Origin: Opitutaceae bacterium | GTDB lineage: Bacteria > Verrucomicrobiota > Verrucomicrobiia > Opitutales > Opitutaceae | Length of the DNA stretch: 64,000 nucleotides | Direction of reading: 5' to 3' | NCBI GenBank assembly: GCA_028284385.1 | Contig: JANQRT010000026.1 | Span: 62,001-126,000, forward strand | Notes under the pieces: model-generated | Databases searched by the model: none | What the model saw: the letters and a program-made list of their open reading frames with translations, nothing else | What the model was told of the DNA's origin: nothing | Translations under genes and position numbers: made by a program | Shown: in pieces, positions 52,370-61,900 of the stretch | Position numbering within the stretch: position 1 is the stretch's first letter | How the letters are laid out: each line of letters begins with the position of its first letter

Positions 52370-54073
52370 TCAATTAGAGACGATGCCGAGTTTGAACGGA
52401 GTATCTGCTTTGTTTTTGAGGGCGAGTCGATGCACTTCTTCGTGAGAAAGAGCAACGTTGAATAGCATCAATTCGGCGATCTTTCCGTTCAAACTGCGGA
52501 TTAGGTCTGGAGTCGTGTCGAGGGGATAGTTCCAATTTCCAATCGTCGACAGACCCGCTTTGTATTCGACATCCCTTGCGATTGGCGAGGAGTTTACAAC
52601 GCGTCCGTTGAGATAATGCATCACGAGTTTGTTGTCCGTATCCACTACGGTCGCGACGTGCATCCAGCGTCCCAATCTGCTTAGATTCACAATCGGTTTC
52701 GACAGATGGTCTTGGGCGTCTTCAAATGGACCAATCTCTCTTTTCAGGTCGTTGTTAACGCCGAGATTGAGCGCGCCGTCGTTTTGGAATTGCCAATGGA
52801 ATTCACCACGTTCCCAACCATCAGAGAGAAAGAGCGAACTAAATTTTCGGTCGAGGCCGTCTATTAGCACCCACGCCGCCAAGGAAACGGCTTTATAATC
52901 TCCCGGCACATGTACGCGAACTTGGTCACCAGGGCGTTTGAAGCTCAGGGCGCTCTTTCCAGGCCATGGTCCTTCAGACCAGCTGGCTCCAACGATTGCC
53001 CCGTCTAGATTGTTTGCTGTCGGGGCTTGATTACGCAAGGCTCGTTTGTCCTTGGCATCGGGTTCGAAATCCCAGTAGCCTATGAGACGTTCGTCTGATT
53101 TCGCGGCGGTATTCACTTTTTTCCACGCCGCGAATTCTTTCGCGGCAACTCGTTGTTCCAGATTATGGATACTCGATAGATCGACGAATCTTCCTTGTTC
53201 CGCGGAAATGCCCTTCCATTCGCCGCTGTTGCCGATACTCAGACCAAGGCCCGCTTCAAGTGTTACTTTAGAAGATGGCGTGCCTACCGCATCGTAGGCC
53301 TCGACTTCGCCATCGAAAACATGGATTTCCGTCTTGCCTACTTGGTTGACATCTACGCCGAATTCGGTTCCGAGGTCTATAATATCGGATTCGGGTGTCT
53401 CAATGGTGAACCCTTGGGCCACATAAGGGACTTTGGCTCGCAGTTTGCCATAGCGACAGACGACGCGGTCCGAATCCGATAGTTCGAGGATCGCTGGTCC
53501 CGCGATAGATACTTGAGCTCCGCTGAAGAATTCGAGTGTGGCGTACCCAGTTTCCAACTCCAGTATACCCTTGCTGACCATGTCGCCACGCGCTTTACGA
53601 TCATCATCGTGTCTTAGCTCTCCAACCAGCTTGCTGACTACCGCGACCCCTTCTTCAGCTAATTCCAAATCCGAAAAACCGGTATCGCTGCTCGGGCTTC
53701 CACTCCAGGTGGCCATGAAAGCGATACATGCGGCAATGGCGGAAATCGCAATGATCCAAGGCGCTCGACGATTTCTGGATTCCTCGACGTCGACTTTAGC
53801 GAATTCGATGACTCGCTGCATGAAAGCGCTTCCGTCGGTCTCTGTGTCGAGCGCCGCTTCGAGAGCCTGCGTGAAGCGTTCTTGGCTACGATTCGAGTTT
53901 TCGTATTGGGCCAAGTGTTCGTCTATTCGGAGTTGATTCTTCAGTTCTTCACAGAATTCTGGATACGCCTTAACTAATTCCGTTAACTCTCGTATTTCAG
54001 AAACCTCGATGGAGTTTTCCAAAAGGCATCCTAGCAAGTTCCGAAATCGGGTTTCCGCAGCCCTATCAGGCAT
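52370..54073 (-). CDS. FecR-type anti-sigma factor fused to a LamG domain
   Basis: A 567-aa single-pass membrane protein. Residues 1-100 are cytoplasmic and helical and should hold the sigma factor. A membrane segment lies at about 103-122 (WIIAISAIAACIAFMATW). Residues about 150-290 form the FecR domain (SGAQVSIAGPAILELSDSD, VPYVAQGFTIETPESDIIDL, EFGVDV). Residues about 345-560 form a LamG/concanavalin-like domain (RLIGYWDFEPDA, VSLAAWVLIDG, WMHVATVVD). The start overlaps the end of the sigma gene by 8 nt. Classical FecR receives a signal from an STN-type receptor; here the fused LamG could bind glycan itself. A paralog is encoded at 56806-58503. Confidence 0.85.
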   Translation of the reverse strand: MPDRAAETRFRNLLGCLLENSIEVSEIRELTELVKAYPEFCEELKNQLRIDEHLAQYENSNRSQERFTQALEAALDTETDGSAFMQRVIEFAKVDVEESRNRRAPWIIAISAIAACIAFMATWSGSPSSDTGFSDLELAEEGVAVVSKLVGELRHDDDRKARGDMVSKGILELETGYATLEFFSGAQVSIAGPAILELSDSDRVVCRYGKLRAKVPYVAQGFTIETPESDIIDLGTEFGVDVNQVGKTEIHVFDGEVEAYDAVGTPSSKVTLEAGLGLSIGNSGEWKGISAEQGRFVDLSSIHNLEQRVAAKEFAAWKKVNTAAKSDERLIGYWDFEPDAKDKRALRNQAPTANNLDGAIVGASWSEGPWPGKSALSFKRPGDQVRVHVPGDYKAVSLAAWVLIDGLDRKFSSLFLSDGWERGEFHWQFQNDGALNLGVNNDLKREIGPFEDAQDHLSKPIVNLSRLGRWMHVATVVDTDNKLVMHYLNGRVVNSSPIARDVEYKAGLSTIGNWNYPLDTTPDLIRSLNGKIAELMLFNVALSHEEVHRLALKNKADTPFKLGIVSN

Positions 54074-54599
54074 TGGGATACTTGCTTTCGACGCAGATTT
54101 TCAATTGCCTTCTAATGCGCATCAGTGCCAGACGTACCGCCGTTGCGGTCATGTTGAATTGATCTGCGAGAAAGGACGATTTCCACTCGTCCGCGTATCG
54201 ACCGGCGATGAGTTTCCGACTCTTTTCCGGCAAGTGCTCTAAGCAATCCCTCAGAGCTCTGTAGTCGACTTCTTCGTACTCTTTTCTACTACAATCCTTT
54301 TCCGCTTCACTCAGTAGATGGTCTGTGAGTTTCTGGTCCAGTATGCGAGCGCGGCGAGCGTTTTTTCGCAATTCGTTACGGGTTAGATTGCGAGCGATTC
54401 CTCGAAGCCACTTGCCGAAATCCTCGTCCTTATCGAAGTGATCGAGTTCTCTAAACGCTACGAGAAAAGTCTCTTGCGCTAGGTCGTCTACAGAATCTTG
54501 GGATACGCCGATGACCCGTAAGAAACTTCGTAGAGAGGCTTGATGCTCCGCTACGAAACTGGCGAATTCCGCCCGTTTAGTATCTTTATCGTTAGCCAT
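54066..54599 (-). CDS. ECF sigma factor partnered with FecR-LamG
   Basis: A 177-aa ECF sigma factor. Region 2: FASFVAEHQASLRSFLRVIG, DDLAQETFLVAF and WLRGIARNLTRNELRK. Region 4: LPEKSRKLIAGRYADEW, SSFLADQFNMTATAVRLALM. It overlaps the FecR-LamG gene by 8 nt, the standard sigma/anti-sigma arrangement. Release at the membrane would direct polymerase to nearby glycan genes. The cytoplasmic glycosidase gene lies 69 nt upstream on the same strand, so it may be part of the same transcript. Confidence 0.9.
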   Translation of the reverse strand: MANDKDTKRAEFASFVAEHQASLRSFLRVIGVSQDSVDDLAQETFLVAFRELDHFDKDEDFGKWLRGIARNLTRNELRKNARRARILDQKLTDHLLSEAEKDCSRKEYEEVDYRALRDCLEHLPEKSRKLIAGRYADEWKSSFLADQFNMTATAVRLALMRIRRQLKICVESKYPNA

Positions 54600-54668
54600 C
54601 CGTTGAACCTTGTCGCCTAATCTGAGGCGTTTCGTAAAAATCGCAAATTTGACTTAATCGAGACGATC

Positions 54669-56693
54669 TCACTGATATGCGAGGGCGATTGCCTGATGCG
54701 CTGCGATTTCCGGTATGAAGAATTCGATCGAACCGGAATCCGTCTCGCGGAAATCTATTTCGATGTTTTGCGGTACCAGTTGCGCCTTGGCGGTGGTTTC
54801 CGGGACGCGTATTTCAACAGCAATATCGCGAAGCGCAGGAAAGTCTTCTACAATCTGGCATCGTCCTCGCATCATCGGAGGACCATAAAGAGCGTGGAGG
54901 ACATAGCGACTGAATTCGGTTTGTTTCAAAAAGCTGATACGTCCGGCGCTGGGCAAGTCGATACTTACGATCGGATCCTTGTATACGAGTTCGAGCGCGT
55001 TCGTGAAAATATCCCGATGAACGCGAGCTCCGCGCTCGAAATAGAGTTTACCCATGCGGTGAGGAAGGAAGACGACGCGATTCTTGCGAATCGCTCCTGG
55101 ATGCGGAGCGTCTTCCAGTCGGTTTGGAGTGTTCTGATGAGAGCAGTACTTCTCGTAGGTTCGATTGAAATAGGGCTCCTTCAGGGCGGCTAGGATTTCC
55201 GAGTCTTTATGGGCGTTCACTCGCAAGGCGGCTTCGTAGTTAATGATCGGACTCGCTACGATGTCGCCTCGTAGTTGATCGCCAATTACTAAATAGTCTT
55301 CCTCGTAATTCGCCTCTCCAAGATAGTCGGCCCCAACATCGAAGAGAAATTCCTTCTCTCTTGAATCGAGAGCGCTTTTCCCTTGCACGAGAAGCCCTCC
55401 TCCCTGTTCGACAAAATCCGTTAGCTTCCGAGCTTGGCCTTCGTCCAGATTCGCCGCTCCGGAAAGAACGATCGTATCGAGCTTGGACCAATCCGCCTCT
55501 GGATCCACGACGATGAAATCGTTATGCGTCTCGAGCAGCATGCGGCTGGTCCCTTCGTCGTCGGATTCGCTCTGGGTCAAGTATAGGCCGAGATTGCTGA
55601 CTGGTTTTCCTCCTAGCCCATACTCCTCGATCTGTTCCACGTATTCGAAGGCGTAACCGATGCTTCGATACGTTCCCATATCCATGACGCCATTGGGGTG
55701 GAGCTGATCACCCATGCTGCATGCGGCGCCGAATGCGATCATCGAAGCGGCCTCGAAGCGAATGGCGTCCGGATGTTTGAATCCGCCAAACTCTCCCCAC
55801 ATGGTATGGAACTTCCCGCTCTGGGCCAGGAGTCTCTTGCCTGTATTGTGAAAGAATTTCGAACGAATAGGGAACTTGTCATAACCTCCCCATGTAGTGG
55901 GCAGGTCCTCTAGTTCGTGATGCGTATTCGACTCATGCATACCTGCTTGCGTATTTCGAGCCAATGGGGATTTCGAGTGCATCACGGTAGTGCCATTGAA
56001 GAATACTCTAGCTGCTGGCTGGCGCTTCTCGATTACCGAACGGCATGAGCTCATGAAATTCTTCCATACCCATTCGTTGAAATTGAGAATGTCTGCCTCT
56101 TGTTTGGGGTCGTATCCCCTGGCGCGCATGCGCGTGATGGCGGACGCGCTGTAGGAAACAGGACCATTCGTGATATCGTAGAAGATGCCGTCCAGTGGAT
56201 AGGAGCTGCAGATCTCATCCGTGAGGGCTAGGATGTGCTCAAGATAGTCATCAAGAGGGTAGAGCCACTTCCAGCTGGCGATAGGGCGTCTTGCTTTGGG
56301 ATCCGGATTCTTTTCGCTTTGGCCTTCGGCTTTCGCTCCTCCAGTGACTATATATGAGCCATCTGGATTCGTGGCGCACCACTCGGGGTGATTCTCCGCA
56401 TCGTTAGCAGACCATCCTACGGTTATGTATATCGGCGCTGCGACGCCTATCTCATGACATGCCTCGATCATTTCGCCTAGCAAGTCAGGGCGTTTCAAGT
56501 TCGGGTGTGGCATGCCGACCTTGGTGGGGTAGTAGCACCAGCTGTGGTGGCACTTGGCGAAGATCGTTATCGAATTCACATTTCCGATACGGAGAGCCTC
56601 TTGGAACTGATTCTTGTCGAAGTCCTTGCCAATGCCTGGGATGAATTCGGAAGTATGAAAATCGAGATGAACTTGTCTTGAAGGTAGTTTCAT
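54669..56693 (-). CDS. cytoplasmic GHL6/GH42-like glycoside hydrolase, possibly GH151 fucosidase
   Basis: A 674-aa protein without signal peptide (MKLPSRQVHLDFHTSEFIP). Residues about 1-360 form a TIM barrel of the hypothetical glycosyl hydrolase 6 type (SITIFAKCHHSWCYYPTKVG, PLDGIFYDITNG, MWGEFGGFKH). Residues about 380-560 look like the GH42-type trimerisation/GATase-like domain (DTIVLSGAANLDEGQARKL, GGGLLVQGKSALD), and a beta domain ends the chain. This layout is that of GH42-like enzymes and of GH151, which includes alpha-L-fucosidases. The fucose-related neighbours favour GH151, but this is inference. It would act on imported oligosaccharides. Confidence 0.7.
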   Translation of the reverse strand: MKLPSRQVHLDFHTSEFIPGIGKDFDKNQFQEALRIGNVNSITIFAKCHHSWCYYPTKVGMPHPNLKRPDLLGEMIEACHEIGVAAPIYITVGWSANDAENHPEWCATNPDGSYIVTGGAKAEGQSEKNPDPKARRPIASWKWLYPLDDYLEHILALTDEICSSYPLDGIFYDITNGPVSYSASAITRMRARGYDPKQEADILNFNEWVWKNFMSSCRSVIEKRQPAARVFFNGTTVMHSKSPLARNTQAGMHESNTHHELEDLPTTWGGYDKFPIRSKFFHNTGKRLLAQSGKFHTMWGEFGGFKHPDAIRFEAASMIAFGAACSMGDQLHPNGVMDMGTYRSIGYAFEYVEQIEEYGLGGKPVSNLGLYLTQSESDDEGTSRMLLETHNDFIVVDPEADWSKLDTIVLSGAANLDEGQARKLTDFVEQGGGLLVQGKSALDSREKEFLFDVGADYLGEANYEEDYLVIGDQLRGDIVASPIINYEAALRVNAHKDSEILAALKEPYFNRTYEKYCSHQNTPNRLEDAPHPGAIRKNRVVFLPHRMGKLYFERGARVHRDIFTNALELVYKDPIVSIDLPSAGRISFLKQTEFSRYVLHALYGPPMMRGRCQIVEDFPALRDIAVEIRVPETTAKAQLVPQNIEIDFRETDSGSIEFFIPEIAAHQAIALAYQ

Positions 56694-56805
56694 GGATACT
56701 TTTCGCCGAAAAATTCAGTCATCAAACAGGACGTTTGAAACCGTATTTGAGTGCCTTGCTTATACCTGCCGGGCATTCGTCGAGATGGAATGGCCTAATG
56801 CAATT

Positions 56806-58503
56806 TCACTGGCTGCTGGCTACGACACTCTCGGAAGAGCTATCGTTCTTAAGAGCCAGCCATCGAATCTCTTCATCCGATAGAGGTTCCTTGAATATCA
56901 TGAGTTCGGATATCTGACCGTTGAGATTACGAACCTTGAATGGCGAAATGCTAACGGGGAAATTCCAATTACCTATAGTGGCAGGACCCGCGCTTAAGGT
57001 GACATTCTTGCTGATATCCGAAGCGCTAAGTATCTGGCCATCGAGATAGTGGGTGACGATTTTAGTTTCTGGATTCAGTACGGTGGCGATGTGAAACCAG
57101 CGTCCCAGTCTGCCTAAATTCACGAATGGCTTCGAGATGTGATTGTCTCCTTTTTCAAGCTCGTGGTTGATCCCCAATTCGAGAATTCCATCATGCCTGA
57201 ATTGCCAGTGAAATTCTCCGAAATCCCATCCATCAGTGAGAAAGAGCGAGCTATAGCTTCGGTCGATTCCATCGACAAGAATCCATGCCGCGAATGTGAT
57301 TGCCTCGAAATCGCCGGGTATGTTCACCCGTACTTGGTCGCCGGGTCGCTTGAAGTTCAAGGCTTGCTTCCCCGGCCAAGGACCGTCGCTCCAATTCGCT
57401 CCGACAATGGCTCCATCCAAATTGGATCCGCTGGGCGCTCTGTTTTTCAAAACGCGTGGATCGTTTGATTGAGATACAAAATCCCAGTAGGCGATTAATC
57501 GGTCGTCGTTCTTGAGGGCTGTATTCACATTTTCCCAACGTTTGAAGAGGTCCTCCGCCATATCCTGCTCGAGATCCGCGATTTCATTCAAGGCGCTGAA
57601 TCGATCGTGTTCCGCTGTGATTTTCTGCCAACTATCGCCGCTTTCGATCTTGAGTCCAATTCCTGCAAGCAGGAGTTGCTTTGAATCCGGCGTCCCGAGC
57701 GCGTCGTACGCTTCGACTTCTCCATCGAATACATGAATCTCAGTTTGGCCGTTCTTCGTCACTTCAACTCCAAATTCGGTTCCGAGATCGATGACCTCGG
57801 ATTCGGGAGTGAGAATTGTGAAGCCTTGAGCGACCAAGGGTACCTTGGCTTTCAATTTTCCATAGTGACAAACTACTTTAGACGGGTCGATTAGTTCGAG
57901 TTTGGCGGGACCGGCAAGCGAAAGCTGGGCTCCGCTGTAGAATTCCAGCTTAGCGAATCCCGAATCCAATTCTAGAAAGCCAGGAGCGACCGTGTCGTCG
58001 CTCTCGACGCGAGCCAGGTTTTGATTGAGTCTTCCGACCAAATTGGTGACGACGGCGATTCCGTGATTCGTCTCTTCGAAGGGCGAGAATTGACCTTCGG
58101 CGTTGGGCTTATTCAACTGTAATAACCAAAAAACAGATACGAATAAAATGGCGATGCAGGCGGCTATGTTCAATGCGCTTGGCAACCAATGGATTTTTCT
58201 CTGACGTCTTTCGGTCGATTGCGAGTCGGATCGTTCAAGGACTTTTCTGGTGAATTCGTCCTTATCGTTTTCCGCCTCTATGGTCGCTAGGAGTTGGCGA
58301 GTGAAATGCGCGCCGGTTCTGCGCTCATTTTCGTATTGATCGATCCACTCGTCTATCGCCAGTTGATCGAGGAGCTCTTGGTTGAATCGCTCGTTTGTCT
58401 TTATCAAACGAACCAGCTCGTCGAGACCGTCTTGGTCGATTTCATCATCAATGAGTTTTCCTGCCAGCTCGAGGAAACGGTTGTATTGTTTATTTTCCGA
58501 CAA
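56806..58503 (-). CDS. second FecR-LamG protein, without adjacent sigma factor
   Basis: A 565-aa paralog of the protein at 52370-54073 with the same plan: cytoplasmic part (1-105), membrane segment at about 107-130 (ALNIAACIAILFVSVFWLL), FecR domain (SGAQLSLAGPAKLELIDPSK, VPLVAQGFTILTPESEVIDL) and C-terminal LamG domain (RLIAYWDFVSQS, ITFAAWILVDG). Many stretches are nearly identical to the paralog. Unlike the other copy it has no overlapping sigma gene: the 463 bp upstream contain no sigma motif. It may share the sigma factor at 54066 or serve one elsewhere. The GHL6-type hydrolase follows after 112 bp. Confidence 0.85.
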   Translation of the reverse strand: MSENKQYNRFLELAGKLIDDEIDQDGLDELVRLIKTNERFNQELLDQLAIDEWIDQYENERRTGAHFTRQLLATIEAENDKDEFTRKVLERSDSQSTERRQRKIHWLPSALNIAACIAILFVSVFWLLQLNKPNAEGQFSPFEETNHGIAVVTNLVGRLNQNLARVESDDTVAPGFLELDSGFAKLEFYSGAQLSLAGPAKLELIDPSKVVCHYGKLKAKVPLVAQGFTILTPESEVIDLGTEFGVEVTKNGQTEIHVFDGEVEAYDALGTPDSKQLLLAGIGLKIESGDSWQKITAEHDRFSALNEIADLEQDMAEDLFKRWENVNTALKNDDRLIAYWDFVSQSNDPRVLKNRAPSGSNLDGAIVGANWSDGPWPGKQALNFKRPGDQVRVNIPGDFEAITFAAWILVDGIDRSYSSLFLTDGWDFGEFHWQFRHDGILELGINHELEKGDNHISKPFVNLGRLGRWFHIATVLNPETKIVTHYLDGQILSASDISKNVTLSAGPATIGNWNFPVSISPFKVRNLNGQISELMIFKEPLSDEEIRWLALKNDSSSESVVASSQ

Positions 58504-58966
58504 GGCCTTATCCTTTCAGCTTGAATGGGATCCCATAATATCGAATTGGATTTTCTTTCAGTTCGCTTCGCAGCGCCATCGACTTGTTATTACCTGACGC
58601 CGATTTCTTTTAGGAAGCTCCTGAAGGAAGCCTGATAAATGTTTTTTCGGAACCATCCTAAATGTTTTGTCACGAGATTGAAAGTGTTTCGAAAAAACTT
58701 CGTTTTTCGAAAAATTAATTGGATTTGTCCCGATCGTTGACCCTCGCATTCCTTGGGGCGGATTCCGGATAGGTCGTTTCCTTTGGCGATTCTCAATGAA
58801 ACGTTTCTAGAATCCGTGACAACATTCTGAATAGTCCGAGAGAGATTTGTTGCCACAGACTATGCGACAGGAGCGGACGATTTGTAATGACGAGGTTCGA
58901 ATTACCTGGCTATGGCGTTGCTTGCGGAGCGCGGCTCAAAGTCGAGTTTGATAGGAGGGGAAGCCG
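58504..58966. other. divergent intergenic region with inverted repeat
   Basis: 463 bp between the second FecR-LamG gene and the FG-GAP gene, transcribed away from each other. TTTCGAAAAA (58687-58696) pairs perfectly with TTTTTCGAAA (58703-58712). Its place between two promoters suits an operator, though an RNA hairpin is also possible. No sigma factor or other gene is visible. Confidence 0.45.
58953..58960 (+). promoter_or_regulatory. strong ribosome binding site before a TTG start
   Basis: AGGAGGGG ends 6 nt before TTG 58967. No ATG or GTG in frame is comparably placed, so it supports the rare TTG as the real start of the FG-GAP protein. Confidence 0.7.
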
Positions 58967-61900
58967 TTGAGTCTGCGTAGTTCTCTTTTCGCGTACGCTT
59001 TTCTTTCCATGACAGTCCAAATGAGTGGAGATGTCTGGACTACCGGCGTCTCCATTCAGTCCAAGGCCTTGAATCCTCGAACGGATTCGCCTGTAGAGAA
59101 CCGCTTTGAGCGCCTTTCGTCGGCAAAGACTGGAATCGGCCTCGTACCCGCCTTTCCAGAGGAGGCAAACGTGGAAATGCTGTACGACCAGACTTCGGGC
59201 AATGGTGTGGCGGTTGGAGATTATGATGGAGATGGATTGCCGGATATCTACTTTTCCAATTACTCCGGAGAGAATCGGCTCTTCAGGAATCTTGGCGAAT
59301 GGAAGTTCGAGGACGTGACGGATAAGGCTGGGGTTGCATGCTCTGGCGTCTGGACCGGAGGCGTGGCGTTTGCGGATGTCGACAACGATGGTGATTTGGA
59401 TTTGTTCGTCTGCGCGTACGACGCTGAAAACCGGCTATTCGTAAATGAGGGAAACGGGAGCTTTTCGGAACAGGCTAAGGGTTTCGGTCTCGATTACAGG
59501 GGAGTCAGCTCCATGATGTCGTTTGCCGATTACGATAATGACGGCGACTTAGATGGCTATTTGGTAACCCATCGATTGCGTCTGGAAGAAGCGGGGGAAG
59601 TTCCGAATTCGGCCAAGGAGGCATTTGATAGGGGTATCATCGTTATGAATGAATCCGGCAAGCCAGTCATTGCCCGGAAGTATCGGAAATGGTATCATCT
59701 ATTTGATTTGGGTAATGGCGGATATCGCATTCACATCGCGGGCAGCGAGGATGTTCTGTATCGCAATGACGGCAAGGGTCGCTTCGAAATCGTGAATGGG
59801 ACTGCGGGAATAAGTGGATACGATATCGGATTATCCGCCAACTGGTGGGATTACAACCATGATGGCAATCTCGATATCTACGTAAGCAATGATTACAAAG
59901 GAGCCGATAAGCTGTACCGAAACAATGGTGACGGTACATTTACCGATGTAGTCGAAGACGTGGTGCCGCATATGCCCTGGTATTCCATGGGAGCGGATGC
60001 GGCGGACGTGAACAATGATGGGCGTATTGATTTTTTAGCTACTGATATGGCTGGCAGCAATCACTATCGATCCAAGATGGCGATGGGAGACATGAGCAAG
60101 GATCGCTGGTTTCTGGTTAACTCGAATCCGCAGCAGTACATGCGTAATGCTCTCTTTCTGAATACCGGCGTCGGACGAATGTTCGAGGCGGCGCAAATGC
60201 TCAATGTTGCGAACACGGACTGGACTTGGTCGCCCAAATTTGGCGATTTAAACAATGATGGTTGGGTGGATCTATTCATCACCAATGGAATGTCGCGAGA
60301 CTTTATGAACAGCGACTTGCAGCGAAGCGAGGTCCAGCGAGGCGGAGAAATGTGGCGAGACATGCCGATCTTCAAGCAGGAAAATATGGCCTTTGAAAAC
60401 AGGCATGGCGATTTTAGCGAAGTCGGCAGGGAGTGGGGGCTCGATGAATTGTCTGCCGCCTATGGTGCAGCCCTGGCGGACTTTGATCGTGACGGGGATC
60501 TCGATATTGTGGTTTCGAACTTCGGGCAGGAAGTTTCCTTGTTCGAGAATCGAAGCTGCGGTCATCACTCGGTTTTGCTGCGATTAGTCGGTGTTCGGAG
60601 CAATCGATGGGGAGTCGGAGCGCGAGTCGAGGCGCATGTTTCAGATTCGGTTCAGGTTCGTCAGCTAATGCTTGCTCAGGGCTTTATGTCGAGCAACGAG
60701 CCAATCGTCCATTTTGGCCTCGGGCAGAATAGTTTTGTCGATGAACTCATCGTCGAGTGGCCTTCGGGAGTAAGGCAGAGGTTCGAAAATCTAGAAGCGA
60801 ATCGCTTGTACACTATCACCGAATCGGTCGAATACGCAGAGTCTGTTCAGCGTCCTGAAGATTCTGTTTCCTTTTTCGAAGAGATGAAAGCAGCTCCGTA
60901 TTTCCAGCATACCGAGCGTAGTTACGATGATTATACGAGACAGCCATTGATTCCACAGAAGGTGTCGCAACTCAGCGCGGGCATTGCTGTCGGCGATGCG
61001 GATGGAGACGGCCGGGACGACTATTATTTTTGCGGTCCGAAAGGCCAATCCGGCGCCCTTGTATTCGGGAAGGGGCGGGGAACCGTGGAGCCGTTCAAGG
61101 ACGATGCCTTATCGGAGGACATGTCGGCGTTGTTTTTCGATGCTGATAGCGATGGCGATCTCGATCTTTACGTAGTGTCAGGAAGCAATGAATACGAGCC
61201 TGGCGATGCGCTGCTCGCCGATCGACTTTACCTGAATCAGGGAAAAGGCCGCTTCAAGAAAGCCGCCCCTGGTCTCATTCCGGAATTTCGCGACTCAGGT
61301 AGCGCTGTAGCGGCAGCGGATTTCGATCGGGATGGCGATTTGGATCTCTTTGTCGGAGGTTATGCAGTGCCCGGGCAATACCCACTGGCCGCAGATAATC
61401 ATCTATTGCGAAACGAAGGCGGAACGTTTGTCGCGATCGATAGCGAAGCGAATGGCCTAGCGAAATCCGGTATCGTCACCAGCGCCTTATGGACGGACGC
61501 GGATGGAGATGGCTGGATTGATCTGATGCTCGCTCATCGCTGGGGAGCGCCTCGGCTGTTTCGCAATGATCAAGGGCGTTTAGTCGATTCTTCACGCGGG
61601 GCGGGATTGGCTGAGTTAACCGGCTGGTGGCAAGGTATCGCTGGGGGAGATTTCGATCATGACGGTGATATGGATTATGCGCTGACGAACACGGGATTGA
61701 ATACAAAGTACAAGGCGACTGCGGAAAAGCCCGCCACGCTGTTTTTCGGAGATGTCGAGGGCACTGGCAAAAGCAAGATTATCGAAGCCAAATACGAAAA
61801 GGATGTATGCTATCCGGTGCGTGGTTTTAGTTGTTCATCCTACGCAATCCCTTCGCTGCGGAAAAAGTTCGATACCTACAATAGTTTCGCGTTGTCCTCG

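Noticed and set aside
58558..58856. Possible missing sigma factor before the second FecR-LamG gene
   Set aside because: Open frames of up to 88 codons exist on the minus strand, but none shows region 2 or region 4 sigma motifs.
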